Of a stretch of DNA of 64,000 nt, positions 23,140 to 33,797 are shown in pieces. Where the stretch lies: contig CM033752.1 of NCBI GenBank assembly GCA_019671005.1, positions 26,358,969-26,422,968 on the forward strand. The letters are read 5' to 3'. Source of the DNA: Hibiscus mutabilis. Its lineage: Eukaryota > Streptophyta > Magnoliopsida > Malvales > Malvaceae. The position numbers were made by a program, and so were the translations under genes. The stretch's first letter is position 1, and each line of letters starts with the position of its first letter. The notes under the pieces are model-generated. The model did no database searches. It saw only the letters and a program-made list of their open reading frames with translations, and was not told the origin of the DNA.

Positions 23140-23689
23140 GCATGCTCTCCCTTTGATATTTTATTTTTATTTTTTTATTTTTTATTTTTATTATTTTTGA
23201 TTAATTTTTTTATTTTATTTTTCGAACTATATTTTTATTTTCGATTATTATTATTTTTTAGGATATATTTTCTTTTTTATCTTTTTAAGTTTAAGAATCC
23301 CTTTACACATCTTTATTTATTTTTCTTTTATTAGTCTATCTTTAATTTTAATCCTTATTTGATTTGTCTTTGAATTGTGGGAAAAGAGTTCAAGATAAAG
23401 AGGAATTTTAATCCAAGAAGGAAAACATCTTCAACAAGGAAATTAATGGGCTGAATCTAAGGCTTATATAAAGCCTCCAACTTACCCTAATTAAACCCCC
23501 TTGTCGTCACCCTCTCCCTAAACCAAAACCCTTTTTTTCGTCTTCCCCTGATCCCACCCACCATATTCACCACCAATCTTTTCTATAAAAACCCATCACC
23601 CTTAACCTATCCCTACTTTTTATCTTGCAACTCTTTAGTTTCTTTTATTTTCTTTTTTTTTTTTACAAAACTCACAACCAAGATCATCC
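23140..23689 (+). other. E3 copy 2 pol-ORF3 spacer with T-rich tract and TATA motifs
   Basis: Second copy of the spacer described at 14741-15287. The palindromic TATA motif is at 23460-23476 and TCTATAAAAA lies near 23582. No ORF. Confidence 0.55.
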
Positions 23690-25211
23690 ATGGCATCCAA
23701 AATTAATTTTTTAGTTCATCCAAGTTCCTCCAAAGAACCAAGATACAAGAAGTTTGCTACACCGGTGGTTCAAGAAAGATTTCACTCCAAGTTTGAAAGC
23801 CAGAAGATTCATGAAGAACAAGGCTTTGAATACTTCAACTCACATCAAGATTTCGGCCTTGAACCATTCATCTTCGAGAGGATTGCACATCAAAAGTGGC
23901 AAATCTTTTGCCATCAACCGGAACTGGGCAACATCTCATGGGTAAGAGAATTCTATGCTCACTCACCTAACCCGAATAATCCTTATGTTTTTGTTTGTGA
24001 CAAGGCCATACTCATAAGCCCCGAAAACATCAACACCTTTTACGGGCTTTACATTGAGAAGGACGAGCATCAAGCCTTCGTTGATCAAATCACGCCTAAG
24101 CAACTCGACAAGGTGCTTCAAGACCTCACTCAACCGGGAACTCATATGAACAATGGTAAATACAAGGGCACGGTAAATCACCTTCGGCTTAAATCTGAGG
24201 CAAAACTATGGAATAAGTTTGTTAAAACTTCTTTAATTCCCACCACACACAATACTACCGTTGATATACCACGTCTTTTGCTCATACATTCTATTTTGCA
24301 TAATCGCATCATTAACATTGGAAAAATTATTTGTGATGAGATTTTTGTATGTAGCTCAAAAGATAAGGGTTCTTTTTTCTTCCCTTGCTTAATTTCTAAT
24401 CTTTGCAAGGAGATGCATGTCCCAAGTGAGTCCACCGATGAAAAGGCCCTACCAAAGTCTGGTTGGAATCAAGCACAAATCTGAAAGCTAATGGGAGAGA
24501 CACCGAGAAAATCTTCAAGGCCTCCAATTGCCGCAGCAACTCCTGCCGTCCCGGCAATCCCTAATGCCCAAGCACCTAATGCCCGGGCAACTCGGCCATC
24601 AACCCTGGTACACTTTGAAGCACTCTTGCAACCATTGGTGAGCCACCTAAGGCAAATTGAAGACCGGCAACTAATGTTCATGCAGTACATGAAGGAGCAC
24701 AACAATGCCATCACCCAAGTCATCATAGAAAAGTACCCAGATAGTCGCGTGTTGTTCCCAATCTTTCCTGCCGAGATCCTTGCCCCGGCAACCAATGAAG
24801 CAGTCGCCACGGCAACCGCAACAGATGATGTCGCGGCAACCTACATCGTGCTGCACAAGCTGATGCCACGGCAACCAACCACAAGATGCCACGGCAACCA
24901 AAGCTAAAGACATCCCGACAACCACTACAAAAGCCAAAGGTAAAGCACATATGCCCGAATCAACTCCTACGGAATTATTTTCTGATTTTTCATATTCAGA
25001 CGAGTCCTCCATTGCACCAACAAAGACCACACCAATTGAATCCTCCAAGCGAAAAGCCAATGACACTAATGAAGAGGACGATGAGGACAACCCCGTACGA
25101 GGATCGATTCCACCACCGGCAACAAGAAAACAACCATCACATTCAAGCAAGAGAATCAAGACACCGACCAAAAGGAAACTAATCATCTACGATGACGAAC
25201 TCTCGGAGTAA
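23690..25211 (+). pseudogene. E3 third ORF (Athila ORF3 / putative plant transposon protein), copy 2
   Basis: The open frame 23690-24484 (264 codons) gives the N-terminal domain without the copy 1 frameshift: ISPENINTFYGLYIEKDEHQ, LKSEAKLWNKFVKTSLIPTT and HSILHNRIINIGKIICDEIF. A TGA at 24482, shared with copy 1, is followed in the same frame by 24491-24907, so the original was probably one protein of about 500 residues. A frameshift near 24850 (GTGCTGCAC here, GTGCCTGCAC in copy 1) breaks the alanine/threonine-rich part. The basic tail KRIKTPTKRKL is in 24951-25211. Function unknown. Confidence 0.76.
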
Positions 25212-25261
25212 GTCCTCGTATGCATTTTATTTTTCGTTATTTTTATTTTTCTTTAATGCAT

Positions 25262-25305
25262 GCATTGAGGACAATGCCTCACTCGAGTTTGGGGGGATTG
25301 TTATT
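25262..25305 (+). other. Internal PPT-like site, copy 2
   Basis: Same as 16860-16905: TTGAGGACAATGCC, then CTCGAGTTTGGGGGGATTG. It lies about 770 bases upstream of the true PPT. Confidence 0.5.
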
Positions 25306-25510
25306 AGTAGTTACCATGTTTAGTTACATTCATCTTAAATATTACATTTAGGATACATAAATTGCTTGACATGCCTTTAGTTGGAACAAGAATTGCTTAG
25401 ATTTGATGAATATTCGATGATGACTTTGCCAATGCACTTAATTGATAGAATTTTTATTCTAGGATAACCATGGAAAAACTTAGAATTTTACTATGATTCT
25501 AAATTTGATG

Positions 25511-26050
25511 AAACACTGTTGTGGTTTGATTGATTTAAGGAATTCTAGTGAACTTAGGTCGATAATTAACAAATTGGGAGATTAGAATAAAAATTGGATG
25601 AATGCTAGAGGTGCCCGAAATTGGCTCTAGCATGTGCTAAAAAAATTGATCACTAGAGGTGCCCGAAACTAGCTCTAGTATGTGCTAAAAAACATTTTTT
25701 TCGCTAGAGGTGCCCGAAACCGGCTCTAGTCGAATAAAACTAAAAACAAAACACCAGAGGTGCCCAAAACTGGCTCTAGTTAAAACATGTTAAAAAGAAC
25801 CCAATGAAGTAATTTGAAAACCTCTTATTTGCATAGAATTCGAAAAATCAACTTGCACACAACTCCGCACACACTCACAAGCATTATAGTTTGATTCCGA
25901 GTAACTCCTAAGTTTTCTGAAAAATGAAAAGCCAATCATACTTTGTGCCCCGGTTCTGAGAATTGAAATCAAGCTCAAAGCTAAGTTTGTGAAAATTGAA
26001 GTCTTGGCAGGTAATTGTTAGTTTGCATTGCTTGAGGACAAGCAATAGTT
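25511..26050 (+). other. E3 3' untranslated region
   Basis: No gene seen. It contains four hairpin repeats (25605-25779, separate entry) and ends in GCTTGAGGACAAGCAATAG before the PPT. This segment is absent from copy 1. Confidence 0.7.
25605..25779 (+). repeat. Four tandem hairpin repeats upstream of the E3 PPT
   Basis: Four units start at 25605, 25653, 25704 and 25754, spaced about 50 bases. Each reads CTAGAGGTGCCCGAAA, then CTGGCTCTAG (or a close variant). CTAGAG at one end pairs with CTCTAG at the other across a 14-base loop, and the inner GCC/GGC can pair too. The A-rich spacers vary, while the hairpin ends stay matched. Confidence 0.85.
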
Positions 26051-26064
26051 CGAGTTTGGAGGTG
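26051..26064 (+). other. E3 polypurine tract
   Basis: CGAGTTTGGAGGTG abuts the 3' LTR start TGATAAG. It is the expected place for the plus-strand primer. Confidence 0.75.
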
Positions 26065-27552
26065 TGATAAGTGTTCAAAAGTACTATTTTTCTTACCCTT
26101 TTTACTCATATTATTGTTAGACTTAAGCTCATATTAGTTGTATAATTAGCCATTCATGCATTAATCCATGTTTCCTTCCATCGTTGAGCTTGATTACATA
26201 ACTTGGTAGTTTTTGTGGGAAAATATGCTGCTTTGGTGTGTTTTGTGTGTATGTGCAGGATCACTTGCCAAAGCAAGGCTAGAGCTAGTGCCAGGGCAAT
26301 ACATGAAGGAGACGCCGAGCCAGTTGCCAGGGCAATTGTCGACAAAGAACAAGGTGATATGGTAGTCGAAATTGATGACTAGACAAGCCCAAGATGACGT
26401 GGAGCAAAGCCAAATCCTAAGGGAATTTGATTTCCATGAAGAGATTAAAGAAGAATTAAATTCCAAGAAGATAGGAGAACTTCTAGTAGGAATATAATTA
26501 TAATAAAGAATTATATTCTTTAAAGATAATTTAATTCCAACTTAACTTCCTTCTCAAAGAAGGACTTTGACCTAGCCCTATAAATTAGAGGGGAATTTCG
26601 ACAATTCAAGGAGAGCAAGAGGAGAGAATTTTTGACAAGCATCTAGGGCAAGGAGATTTCGACAAGCTTCAATTCTTCATCTTTTTCTTTCTTGTTCAAT
26701 TAGGTTCATGCTAGGGATTATTTATCTTGTGTTTCTTTGGAACCTAGCCATGAACTAAATCTATTTGGCTATGGTTATTGTGTTTTGTGGTTGTGAGAAA
26801 CTATTGATTTTGTTTAGGTAATAAGAGTTTGCACTTTTCTATTCAAGGTTTATTCATTCTTGGTTCTTATTCTTGTTTGCGAGTGAATTGGGAGAGGATC
26901 TCGTGATTTCATCTATTTATCTAATATCGGGAGAGTTAGATTCAAGAAACGAATGAATATGATCTTTATTCAATCTATTGATGGTGAAGATTAATCTGGC
27001 TTAGGAATAAGTCAAGGATTTCAACGGCTAAGAGGAGCGCAAGATTGGTTGTTGTTCACCCTTGATTCACGCAGGGAAGTATTATCAAGGCATGCACAAA
27101 TAGCTAGAGTTTCGACTTAGGGATAAGAAGAAACCATTGAAGAACGCTCTGCCGAACCTTGAAGGTTGCTGCCCAGACGCCCAAGTAGTTGCCCAACTAG
27201 TCACCCAGGCAACCATCGTTTAGTTGCCAAGGCAACCCCGTTGTGCAAGTTGCCACGGCAACTGAGTTGCCCATGCACTCTTTTACCAAGACGATCTAAT
27301 CGGCTATCACACCTCAACTCACGATAACCTGGCCTATCTCTCTCATTTGTTCTCATTTATTCTTTTACTTTATTGCCTTCTAGTTTAGTTATTAGTTAAA
27401 CTCCTATAATCCTTTATTTGTGTTTTTACTTTTCACAGTGCAAGAGACTAGATTCTTGAAGTGGCACCAATCCATGTGGAGACGATATCTTTTATACTAT
27501 AACTTGCAACGTGTATACTTGCACAATTGTGTAGCACTTATTACGCGCAACA
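26065..27552 (+). repeat. E3 3' LTR (full length, 1488 bp)
   Basis: It starts TGATAAGTGTTC and ends GCGCAACA. It contains the 802 bp missing from the 5' LTR, including a TATA motif at 26579-26586 (CCTATAAATTAG). A cluster of TTGCC and GGCAA motifs lies at about 27160-27275. It is followed directly by the CACGC duplication. Confidence 0.93.
26579..26586 (+). promoter_or_regulatory. Probable TATA box of the E3 LTR promoter
   Basis: TATAAATT preceded by AGCCC and followed by AGAGGGG, with no other strong TATA nearby in the LTR. It would set the transcript start (the U3/R border) a few tens of bases downstream. It is missing from the deleted 5' LTR. Confidence 0.5.
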
Positions 27553-27557
27553 CACGC
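27553..27557. other. Target site duplication of E3 (right), CACGC
   Basis: Exact copy of 8256-8260. Confidence 0.93.
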
Positions 27558-27972
27558 TTAACTTTACAGTTCGATTGAAATTCGATATCTTATACTGCAT
27601 TTTTATTCGAATCAAGCATTTGCTTATCCCCTCATTGTTCGATCAAAAATAGATTTCAACATAAATCCATTATCGGAAATCTAATTATACAGATTAACTT
27701 CCTGTAACATGTACTACTTATCTGTGCAATAAAAATATTCCATTAGGTGCCTATACTTTTCATCGGATTTCAACCAAACTTCACAAGTACCCTATTTTGC
27801 TTACTCTCTATCACACGGTACTCCAAATTCTCAAAAATTCCTTTCTTAGAATTCATAATTAAAGAATCCCTAACTTTTATATTTTGTCATTTTAGTCACT
27901 AAGTTAGCTTTTAAGCCCTTATCTTAGTACTAAATGACTCTTAAACAACTTAGCAAATTTTGGGGTATTACA
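27558..27972 (-). repeat. E1 5' LTR, outer part
   Basis: Continuation of the E1 LTR after the E3 insertion, ending in GGGGTATTACA (minus-strand start TGTAATACCCC). It matches 1-295. Directly after it the sequence falls into the E2 protease, so 27973 onward begins the E1 target duplication (probably ATTTT); the partner lies outside the window. Confidence 0.9.
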
Positions 27973-28332
27973 ATTTTTGAGCCATCTGGTCCTTTTAAAA
28001 TTAACCTTTTCAATCGACATTCAATCGTAGCATTGTAAGCTGATAACCAATCCATTCAAAGAATAACTTCAAACTCTTAGAAAGGTAATTCCATAAGGTC
28101 GGCTGGAAATTCATTTTCTTGAATCTTTATAGGAAACTTTTTGCATATTCGAACTACTTTAGCACTTTGTCCTATTGGATTAATAGCAATTTCCTCACTC
28201 GAAATTGGTTCTACCAAAATATTTCTTTCGATTACTACTTTAGAACTAATATAATAATGAGTAGAGCCTAGATCAATCAATGCAAAAATACGGCTGCCAA
28301 AGAGTTCAATCATACATGCTACGATCTCCGAG
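27973..28332 (-). pseudogene. pol: E2 aspartic protease, truncated by E1
   Basis: The protease active site reads FALIDLGSTHYYIS near 28260-28300 (D-L-G). ENEFPADLMELPF follows, then after a stop WMDWLSAYNA and KGPDGSK. The reading ends at 27973, at the codon where E1 inserted. The same block in E1 (VIQGPDGSEV) shows what is missing. The frame overlaps the end of gag. Confidence 0.85.
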
Positions 28333-29458
28333 TCATCTTCGATCATTAGCAGTCTTGATATTATATATTCGAGCAGCAGTCTTGTTTTCTCGATTAGGTA
28401 TGGTTGTAGATACTCCTGGTTTGCCACCTTTGTTTCCTTTTCTTTTCTGAGGTGATGCAACTGATTGATCAGGGTGAAGCTCTGGACAATTCTTTTTGAA
28501 ATGACCAGCTTGCCTACAATGATAGCATGCCCCACCAGCGAACCAGCATTGACCAGAATGCCTCTTTCCATAGTGTTCACATTCTGGAATAGGACGAAAT
28601 CTAGAACCTCGAGAACTTGCAGTAACAGTCTGAGCCTGCTTTGACTTTCCTCCATAATATCCTTTTTTGGCTGAAGAAGCTGATGCCATTGGATTTTGCT
28701 GTGAAAACCCTTTACTGTGTTTAAATGACGATGCAGCTAAAGAACTTTCAGATCTTTTTTCGGTCTGAACCTGTTTCCCCGCTTTATCCTCGAGATCCAC
28801 ATTTTCCATAGCTTTTTCTCGATTCACTGCCTCTTGAAAAGCAGTGAAATTATGAGAAACCAATACCCTTATATATTGAGGATCCAACCAGCTATGAATC
28901 TATCAATTCTGGATTTTCGGTTGGAAGAAGCTCTATTGCAAATCGGCTCAGATCCAAGAACTGTTGCCTCATTTCTTCAATAAACAAGTCCCCAATATAT
29001 TTTTCTTTGAATTCTTTCAGAAAGAATTCCCATGTAATCTGCTCTGGAGGAACTCGTGCAGTTACTACATTTCATCACACACTAACTTGTTCCATCAGTA
29101 AAGATACAACTCCCTCTAACTTTCCTTGATCATCACAAGAGATTCTGCTCAGCATGATTTTAATATCATTTAACCAGTAATCAGTGGTCGTTGGATCTGC
29201 ATCAGTATCACCTCGAAATTCTGGTGCTTTCATTTTCCATAATTCTTTTGGAACTGATACTGGTGCTCGAAGATTTATAGTATCATCCAATGCCTAAAGA
29301 AATAAACTTTGATCTTGTACAGACATATTTCGTTGTTCCTGAGCTGCTACTTCAACGTTTTGCTGAGCAATAGGCGGATTTTGGTTCACATCATTACTCC
29401 CACTTTGTGCAGGAATATCACGCTCAGCTCCCTGACAGAATTCTTGATGATCTGACAT
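28333..29458 (-). pseudogene. gag: E2 gag with zinc knuckle, degenerate
   Basis: The probable start is the ATG at 29458-29456 (MSDHQEFCQGAERD). The core reads LWKMKAPEFRGDTDADPTTT and YWLNDIKIMLSRI (29075-29290). Then come a frame break, EAVNREKAMENVDLEDKAGK and the zinc knuckle CYHCRQAGHFKKNC (CX2CX4HX4C) in 28333-28887. An in-frame TAG (about 29295) and a TGA near 29073 break it. It is homologous to E1 gag, with the same order of motifs. Confidence 0.85.
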
Positions 29459-29622
29459 CTGTTAATGTCACAAGCATCCCCCATAAGTAAGGAGCATATT
29501 ACTAATTAATAGGCATCAAAGTATATTCATACAGATATCAGTAATCTTGACATCCTAGTGGCATGTATATAATTCTAACTCTCTACATACCTGATTTGTA
29601 TCCAGAACCGGCTAAACCTATA

Positions 29623-29634
29623 GCTCTGATACCA
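29623..29634 (-). other. E2 primer-binding site (initiator Met tRNA)
   Basis: The minus strand reads TGGTATCAGAGC, the exact plant initiator-Met site, five bases inside the LTR end. Confidence 0.9.
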
Positions 29635-30559
29635 ATAAATGTAACATTCTTGCCGGTATTCTTTACCCATTACTAGTCAGAGTGCTACATAATGAATTGC
29701 CCACATTCCATAGTGGTTATTTACTAGAAAATTTTAATTAACTCATTTTGTCATTTATCGAATATCATATTTCAAATTTTTAACCAACCAAATAAATTCC
29801 AATTTAAAGCAACAACTTAGCAGTTCACATCTATGATATGTAAGGAACATAACTGCCTAAAAACTGCCTAAATTAAAAATCTAATTTAATACTCTATTTA
29901 TTCTTTCTATTAAGTACCCGATTTTATACTAGTAATCCATTTTTTTGCTCAGCAATATAAATTTTATTGATAAGATAAGACCTGACATGTGAGCCTCGTT
30001 AAAAAACCCCTAAGCCTAAATGGGGGAAAATAGTACTAAACATGCGGGAAATACAAGAGACAGGAACATAACTACTGTAACACGACTGGCAAATTGCATA
30101 AAAACTCAACCCATTGAAGCAAAGGTATAATCCAACTAAAACTGGTTTCTCCACTTTTTCTACACCATCATATTGTACTACACTACCAGAATCCATATTA
30201 ACCCAAAATGCACATGCCCTTTGAAACCAAAATGCATCGAGACCACTCGCCCAAATTCAATCAAGAAGGATATATAACAAACACTTATAATTAATAAACA
30301 AAAAGTGGCCACACCTACCACCACTTAACCCTATTAATTTAAAATAGCTACTCACCATTCATTATAAACATAAACTAGTTTATAAGCTATTACAAACTTT
30401 ATCTAAACTAGTTTAATACCAACTAATTTTGACATATACATGCCATCTAGTAATATCAAAATACATACTGATACCGTGATTATACTCCTAACAAGTAGGA
30501 TGCCAGTTGCTCCTTACTCTAATTTCTGCTTTTTACCTACGCGTGAAAACCATCACACG

Positions 30560-30575
30560 CTAAGTATACACTTAG
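30560..30575 (-). other. Conserved LTR hairpin, E2 copy
   Basis: CTAAGTATACACTTAG has a 6-bp perfect stem CTAAGT/ACTTAG with a 4-base loop, flanked by CACG and TGAGG as in E1. Confidence 0.6.
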
Positions 30576-30839
30576 TGAGGCAATAATAATAATATCCAAT
30601 GCAATACAACATGACTATAATTAATCTCATGTAACAACATTCATGCATCATGATCACTACATATGTATCACCATCATGTTAATCATATATTAACATAATA
30701 TAAACTGGATATAAATTTCTTACCAATACACTTGCCATTTACTTTGAGTGTTCATAAACTCTTTCACCTGTTTATCAATTTATTTACCAATAAACAATAG
30801 CCCAAATATAAATCTATGAGGACCCTGGGTACTCGAGTC

Positions 30840-30960
30840 AAATATGCACCGAAGTGCTAATACACATAAGGTCGTGCCCACCATAATACACATAAGGTCG
30901 TGCTCAACATATACACTAAGTGTCTTTTATATACACTATAGTGCTAAACCAAATATGTAG
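30840..30960 (-). repeat. Short palindromes in the E2 LTR
   Basis: GCACCGAAGTGC, ACACTAAGTGTC and CACTATAGTG, plus a duplicated ATACACATAAGGTCGTGC unit. The position in the LTR matches the palindrome array of E1. Confidence 0.6.
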
Positions 30961-32945
30961 CGTGCTGCTAGACTCTATGGCATGCCAACTTTACTCTGTC
31001 CCTCAATAATATACTTGGGCATATATTCCGTATTTATGACAATGTATATCAACATAATTTAACATCGGGTAGTTCATACCTGAAATAATATTCATAATAT
31101 AACACCATATATAACTCGTGATCTATGCATTTATATTCAACTTTTGACATGTTTAAAATATGTAAAATATATGATTAATGACATAAATATCATGTTAATA
31201 TAAACAAGGTAGATTTATCGCAAGTCTTCCTAACGATGTATAACACATCCATGCATCATGTTATGTATGCATTGCACTCACCTGATGTCTCACTAGTAAC
31301 CCTTACTATCGATTTTAACTTTACTCTTAAAATTTTTCCTTGTCTTTAAACTTGCTTGTATTATGATCTTGATCATGATCACGATCTATAAAAACATCAA
31401 TTACCAACACATACGACTCAAAGCATATGTTAGTATCATTCTAACATAGGCGCATATTAGGAATAAAATTCCTAAAAATCCTTTCGATACTAATTCCATT
31501 TTACAACATCAATGTTAACCTTAATACTTCAAAATAATATTTCAAATCCCTTACTATTCATATTCATCAATAATTCACAAAACATCTTCAAATCTCACAA
31601 TTTAACCATAAAATGAATTCTTTTAGAATTCCACTCCATATTTCCAAATTATTCAAAATGGTCATTTTCCATTGAACATCAAATTCAATCACTTAATATC
31701 ATATTCAAGTATTCCAACAATACAATCAAACTTAACACATTAACTTCTAGTAAATTTCCATTTCAATCTCAATTTCCCCTTAATATGCTATTTGGTCCTC
31801 AACACTTTGTAAACTTCCAAATTGATCCAAATAACATTCTAAACCTTGTAGAATTATTCTTACATCTTTTTTAGCCTTAGAGAATTTTTTTATAATTTTC
31901 CCTAATTTTTCCCTAAAAGCCGAATATGAAAGGTCACTATACTCAAAATTTCCAACTTGATTCAAGCATGAATTTAACTTCTAAACATCATTTACAAGCT
32001 TCTACAATCATTTCCATATCAAAATCAATCCAAATTCAACTTCATATCAAAACCCTAACTTTAACTAAATTGGGATTTAACCATTTCCAAGTGATTTCAA
32101 TCGTCATACAAACTTGAACATGATTCTACAACATCAACTTCATCAAAATCAAACATCCCCTTCATCCATCCTATTCTCCAATTTCAACTTAGAAGCATGG
32201 AAAACATTCAAAACTTATACCAAATGATAGAGAGTTTCATGTAGATTAAATTCATGCCTCATGCTTTCATTCAAATTCCAACTAAATTGGCTTGAAAATT
32301 AAAAAGAAAACGTTTTCCATACCTTGGATGAAGGTCTCGACCAAGAGGAGAAATTTGAAGAAATTTCTTGAATTTTCAATTCCTTTAATTTAGGCTATTT
32401 GTCATCTTTTTAAAGAAATGAATTAAAAATTATTTTGACAAAATGACCATTTTGCCCTTATAATCCAATGCTTCTCATCTTGCCACATGTCAAAATTTTC
32501 ATCCAAGGGTCAAAAATAAACCAAGAAGTTAGTGATTACCAACTTTGCCCTTGGAATTTTTTAAAATTACAATCTTGCCATTTTTCATCCAATGGCTCAT
32601 ATTTAACATGGAAAATATACTTTAATCCAATGGTCCATGTTAAATCCTACCATTTTAAGACATGAAAAAGACAATATTAACCTTGCCTTATCATCCTTTA
32701 AAATATACTGAATATTTGATTCGATTCAATTATCCGAATATTTTTCTAAACTTTATCGCTTTATAGCCTTTAATACAAACTCCGTACAAAAAATCCGGGT
32801 AACATAGAAACATCATTCTTGGGGGTAAACTATTCATTTATTTGAAATTTACAATTTAGTTCCTAAACTTTCCTATGTTTATACTTTAGTCACCAAACTT
32901 TCATTTTTTTCATTTTGGTACTAACCAAAATTTTGAGGTATTACA

Positions 32946-33797
32946 TTAATTTTTGAAAATCAAATTAAAATAATCCCATAAAATTAATTGGGTATTATTT
33001 TAGGATTTTAAAATTAATTAAATGATTGATAAAATTTAGAAAATAAAATTTATTTAATTTTTTGTTCAACTTTGAAAATTACGTCCTAAAATAATTGGTG
33101 TGATTTTTATGAACTCACTATTAATAAGATATTATTTAGGGATCATTTGAAATAGATTGATACTTTAGTGCCTTTAAGAATAGGATTCTTATTCAATAAA
33201 TTACAATTTAGATAACATCTTTGAATTATAATTTATTCCTTAAATAATCTTCTAAAACAATTGGATTTTATTTAATATAAATTTTAATCTAAAAAGTTAT
33301 TTAAATATTAGGATCTCATTTTGCATTCATGCTTTCAAAAAGTGTTTAAAAAATCCTATTAACTTCAATGCTCAAATACAATTGGGTGTTGACGTTTAAT
33401 ATTTCAAATTCAATTTTCAAAAATTCATTATACAAATATGTTTGGGATTTTTAGATAAATTAAATTCGAATTTTTATTTTCAATGCAAAATACGACACAA
33501 AATTAAAAGGTATCAATTTTGGGCATTTGTGGCTGTTAATCTTTCCTCACATGTAACCAACTCTCGAACCTTAATTAATGAATCTCTGTTTTTTATAGTG
33601 TCCGGTCTACTAAAATGACTGATGTCTTTTAAAATGTTTTCAAAAAAACACTTTAAATAAGAACCCATTTAATACCCCTTTTCAAAGTTTAAAATTGTCA
33701 AGCCAAAGAAACGGTTATGACAGAAAGTAAGGCTTTCCATTGTTAAGTTTGATATTGAGCAATCCTTTTCACCTATTAATTAACGATAAGGTAAAAA
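32946..33797. other. AT-rich stretch without recognisable gene
   Basis: Only short, low-complexity open frames. It lies between the E2 LTR and the LINE and may be older transposon sequence (for example CCAACTCTCGAACC near 33556), but I cannot place it. Confidence 0.5.

Larger units (their letters stand above)
8261..27552 (+). mobile_element. E3: Athila-like Ty3/gypsy retrotransposon with an 8.4-kb internal tandem duplication
   Basis: Layout: 5' LTR 8261-8946; PBS; gag, protease, RT, RNase H and integrase; a third ORF; an LTR fragment (17110-17336); a second PBS; a second gag-to-third-ORF set; hairpin array; PPT; 3' LTR 26065-27552; flanked by CACGC on both sides. The tRNA-Asp PBS, single-frame gag-pol, third ORF after integrase and absence of a chromodomain place it in the Athila group of non-chromovirus gypsy elements. 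The two internal copies (8716-17109 and 17110-25510) match almost base for base outside certain short sites. It split the 5' LTR of E1. Confidence 0.93.
1..27972 (-). mobile_element. E1: Tekay/Del-like chromovirus (Ty3/gypsy), minus strand, left end outside window
   Basis: Read on the minus strand, the order is 5' LTR (27972 to 27558, then 8260 to 5116), PBS, gag, protease, RT, RNase H, integrase, chromodomain, PPT, and the start of the 3' LTR (295 to 1). That is the domain order of a chromovirus. The 3.56-kb LTR and initiator-Met PBS fit the Tekay/Del clade. The 5' LTR is split by element E3. E1 sits inside the protease of a related element, E2. The terminal 297 bases of the two LTRs differ at roughly 13 places by eye, so it is neither very young nor ancient. 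Every ORF carries stops or frameshifts. Confidence 0.9.
27973..32945 (-). mobile_element. E2: Tekay/Del-like chromovirus fragment, minus strand, interrupted by E1
   Basis: On the minus strand the order is 5' LTR (32945 to 29640), PBS, gag, and the beginning of protease, which stops at 27973 where E1 is inserted. Its RT, integrase and 3' LTR should lie to the left of E1, beyond the window. Protease similarity to E1 and the shared LTR opening (TGTAATACC) indicate a related family. Confidence 0.87.
29640..32945 (-). repeat. E2 5' LTR (3.3 kb)
   Basis: Plus-strand ends are TGTAACATTC at 29640 and GAGGTATTACA at 32945. It contains the conserved hairpin (30560-30575) and a set of short palindromes (30840-30960). 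No credible gene; the short open frames in it match nothing I recognise. Confidence 0.85.
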
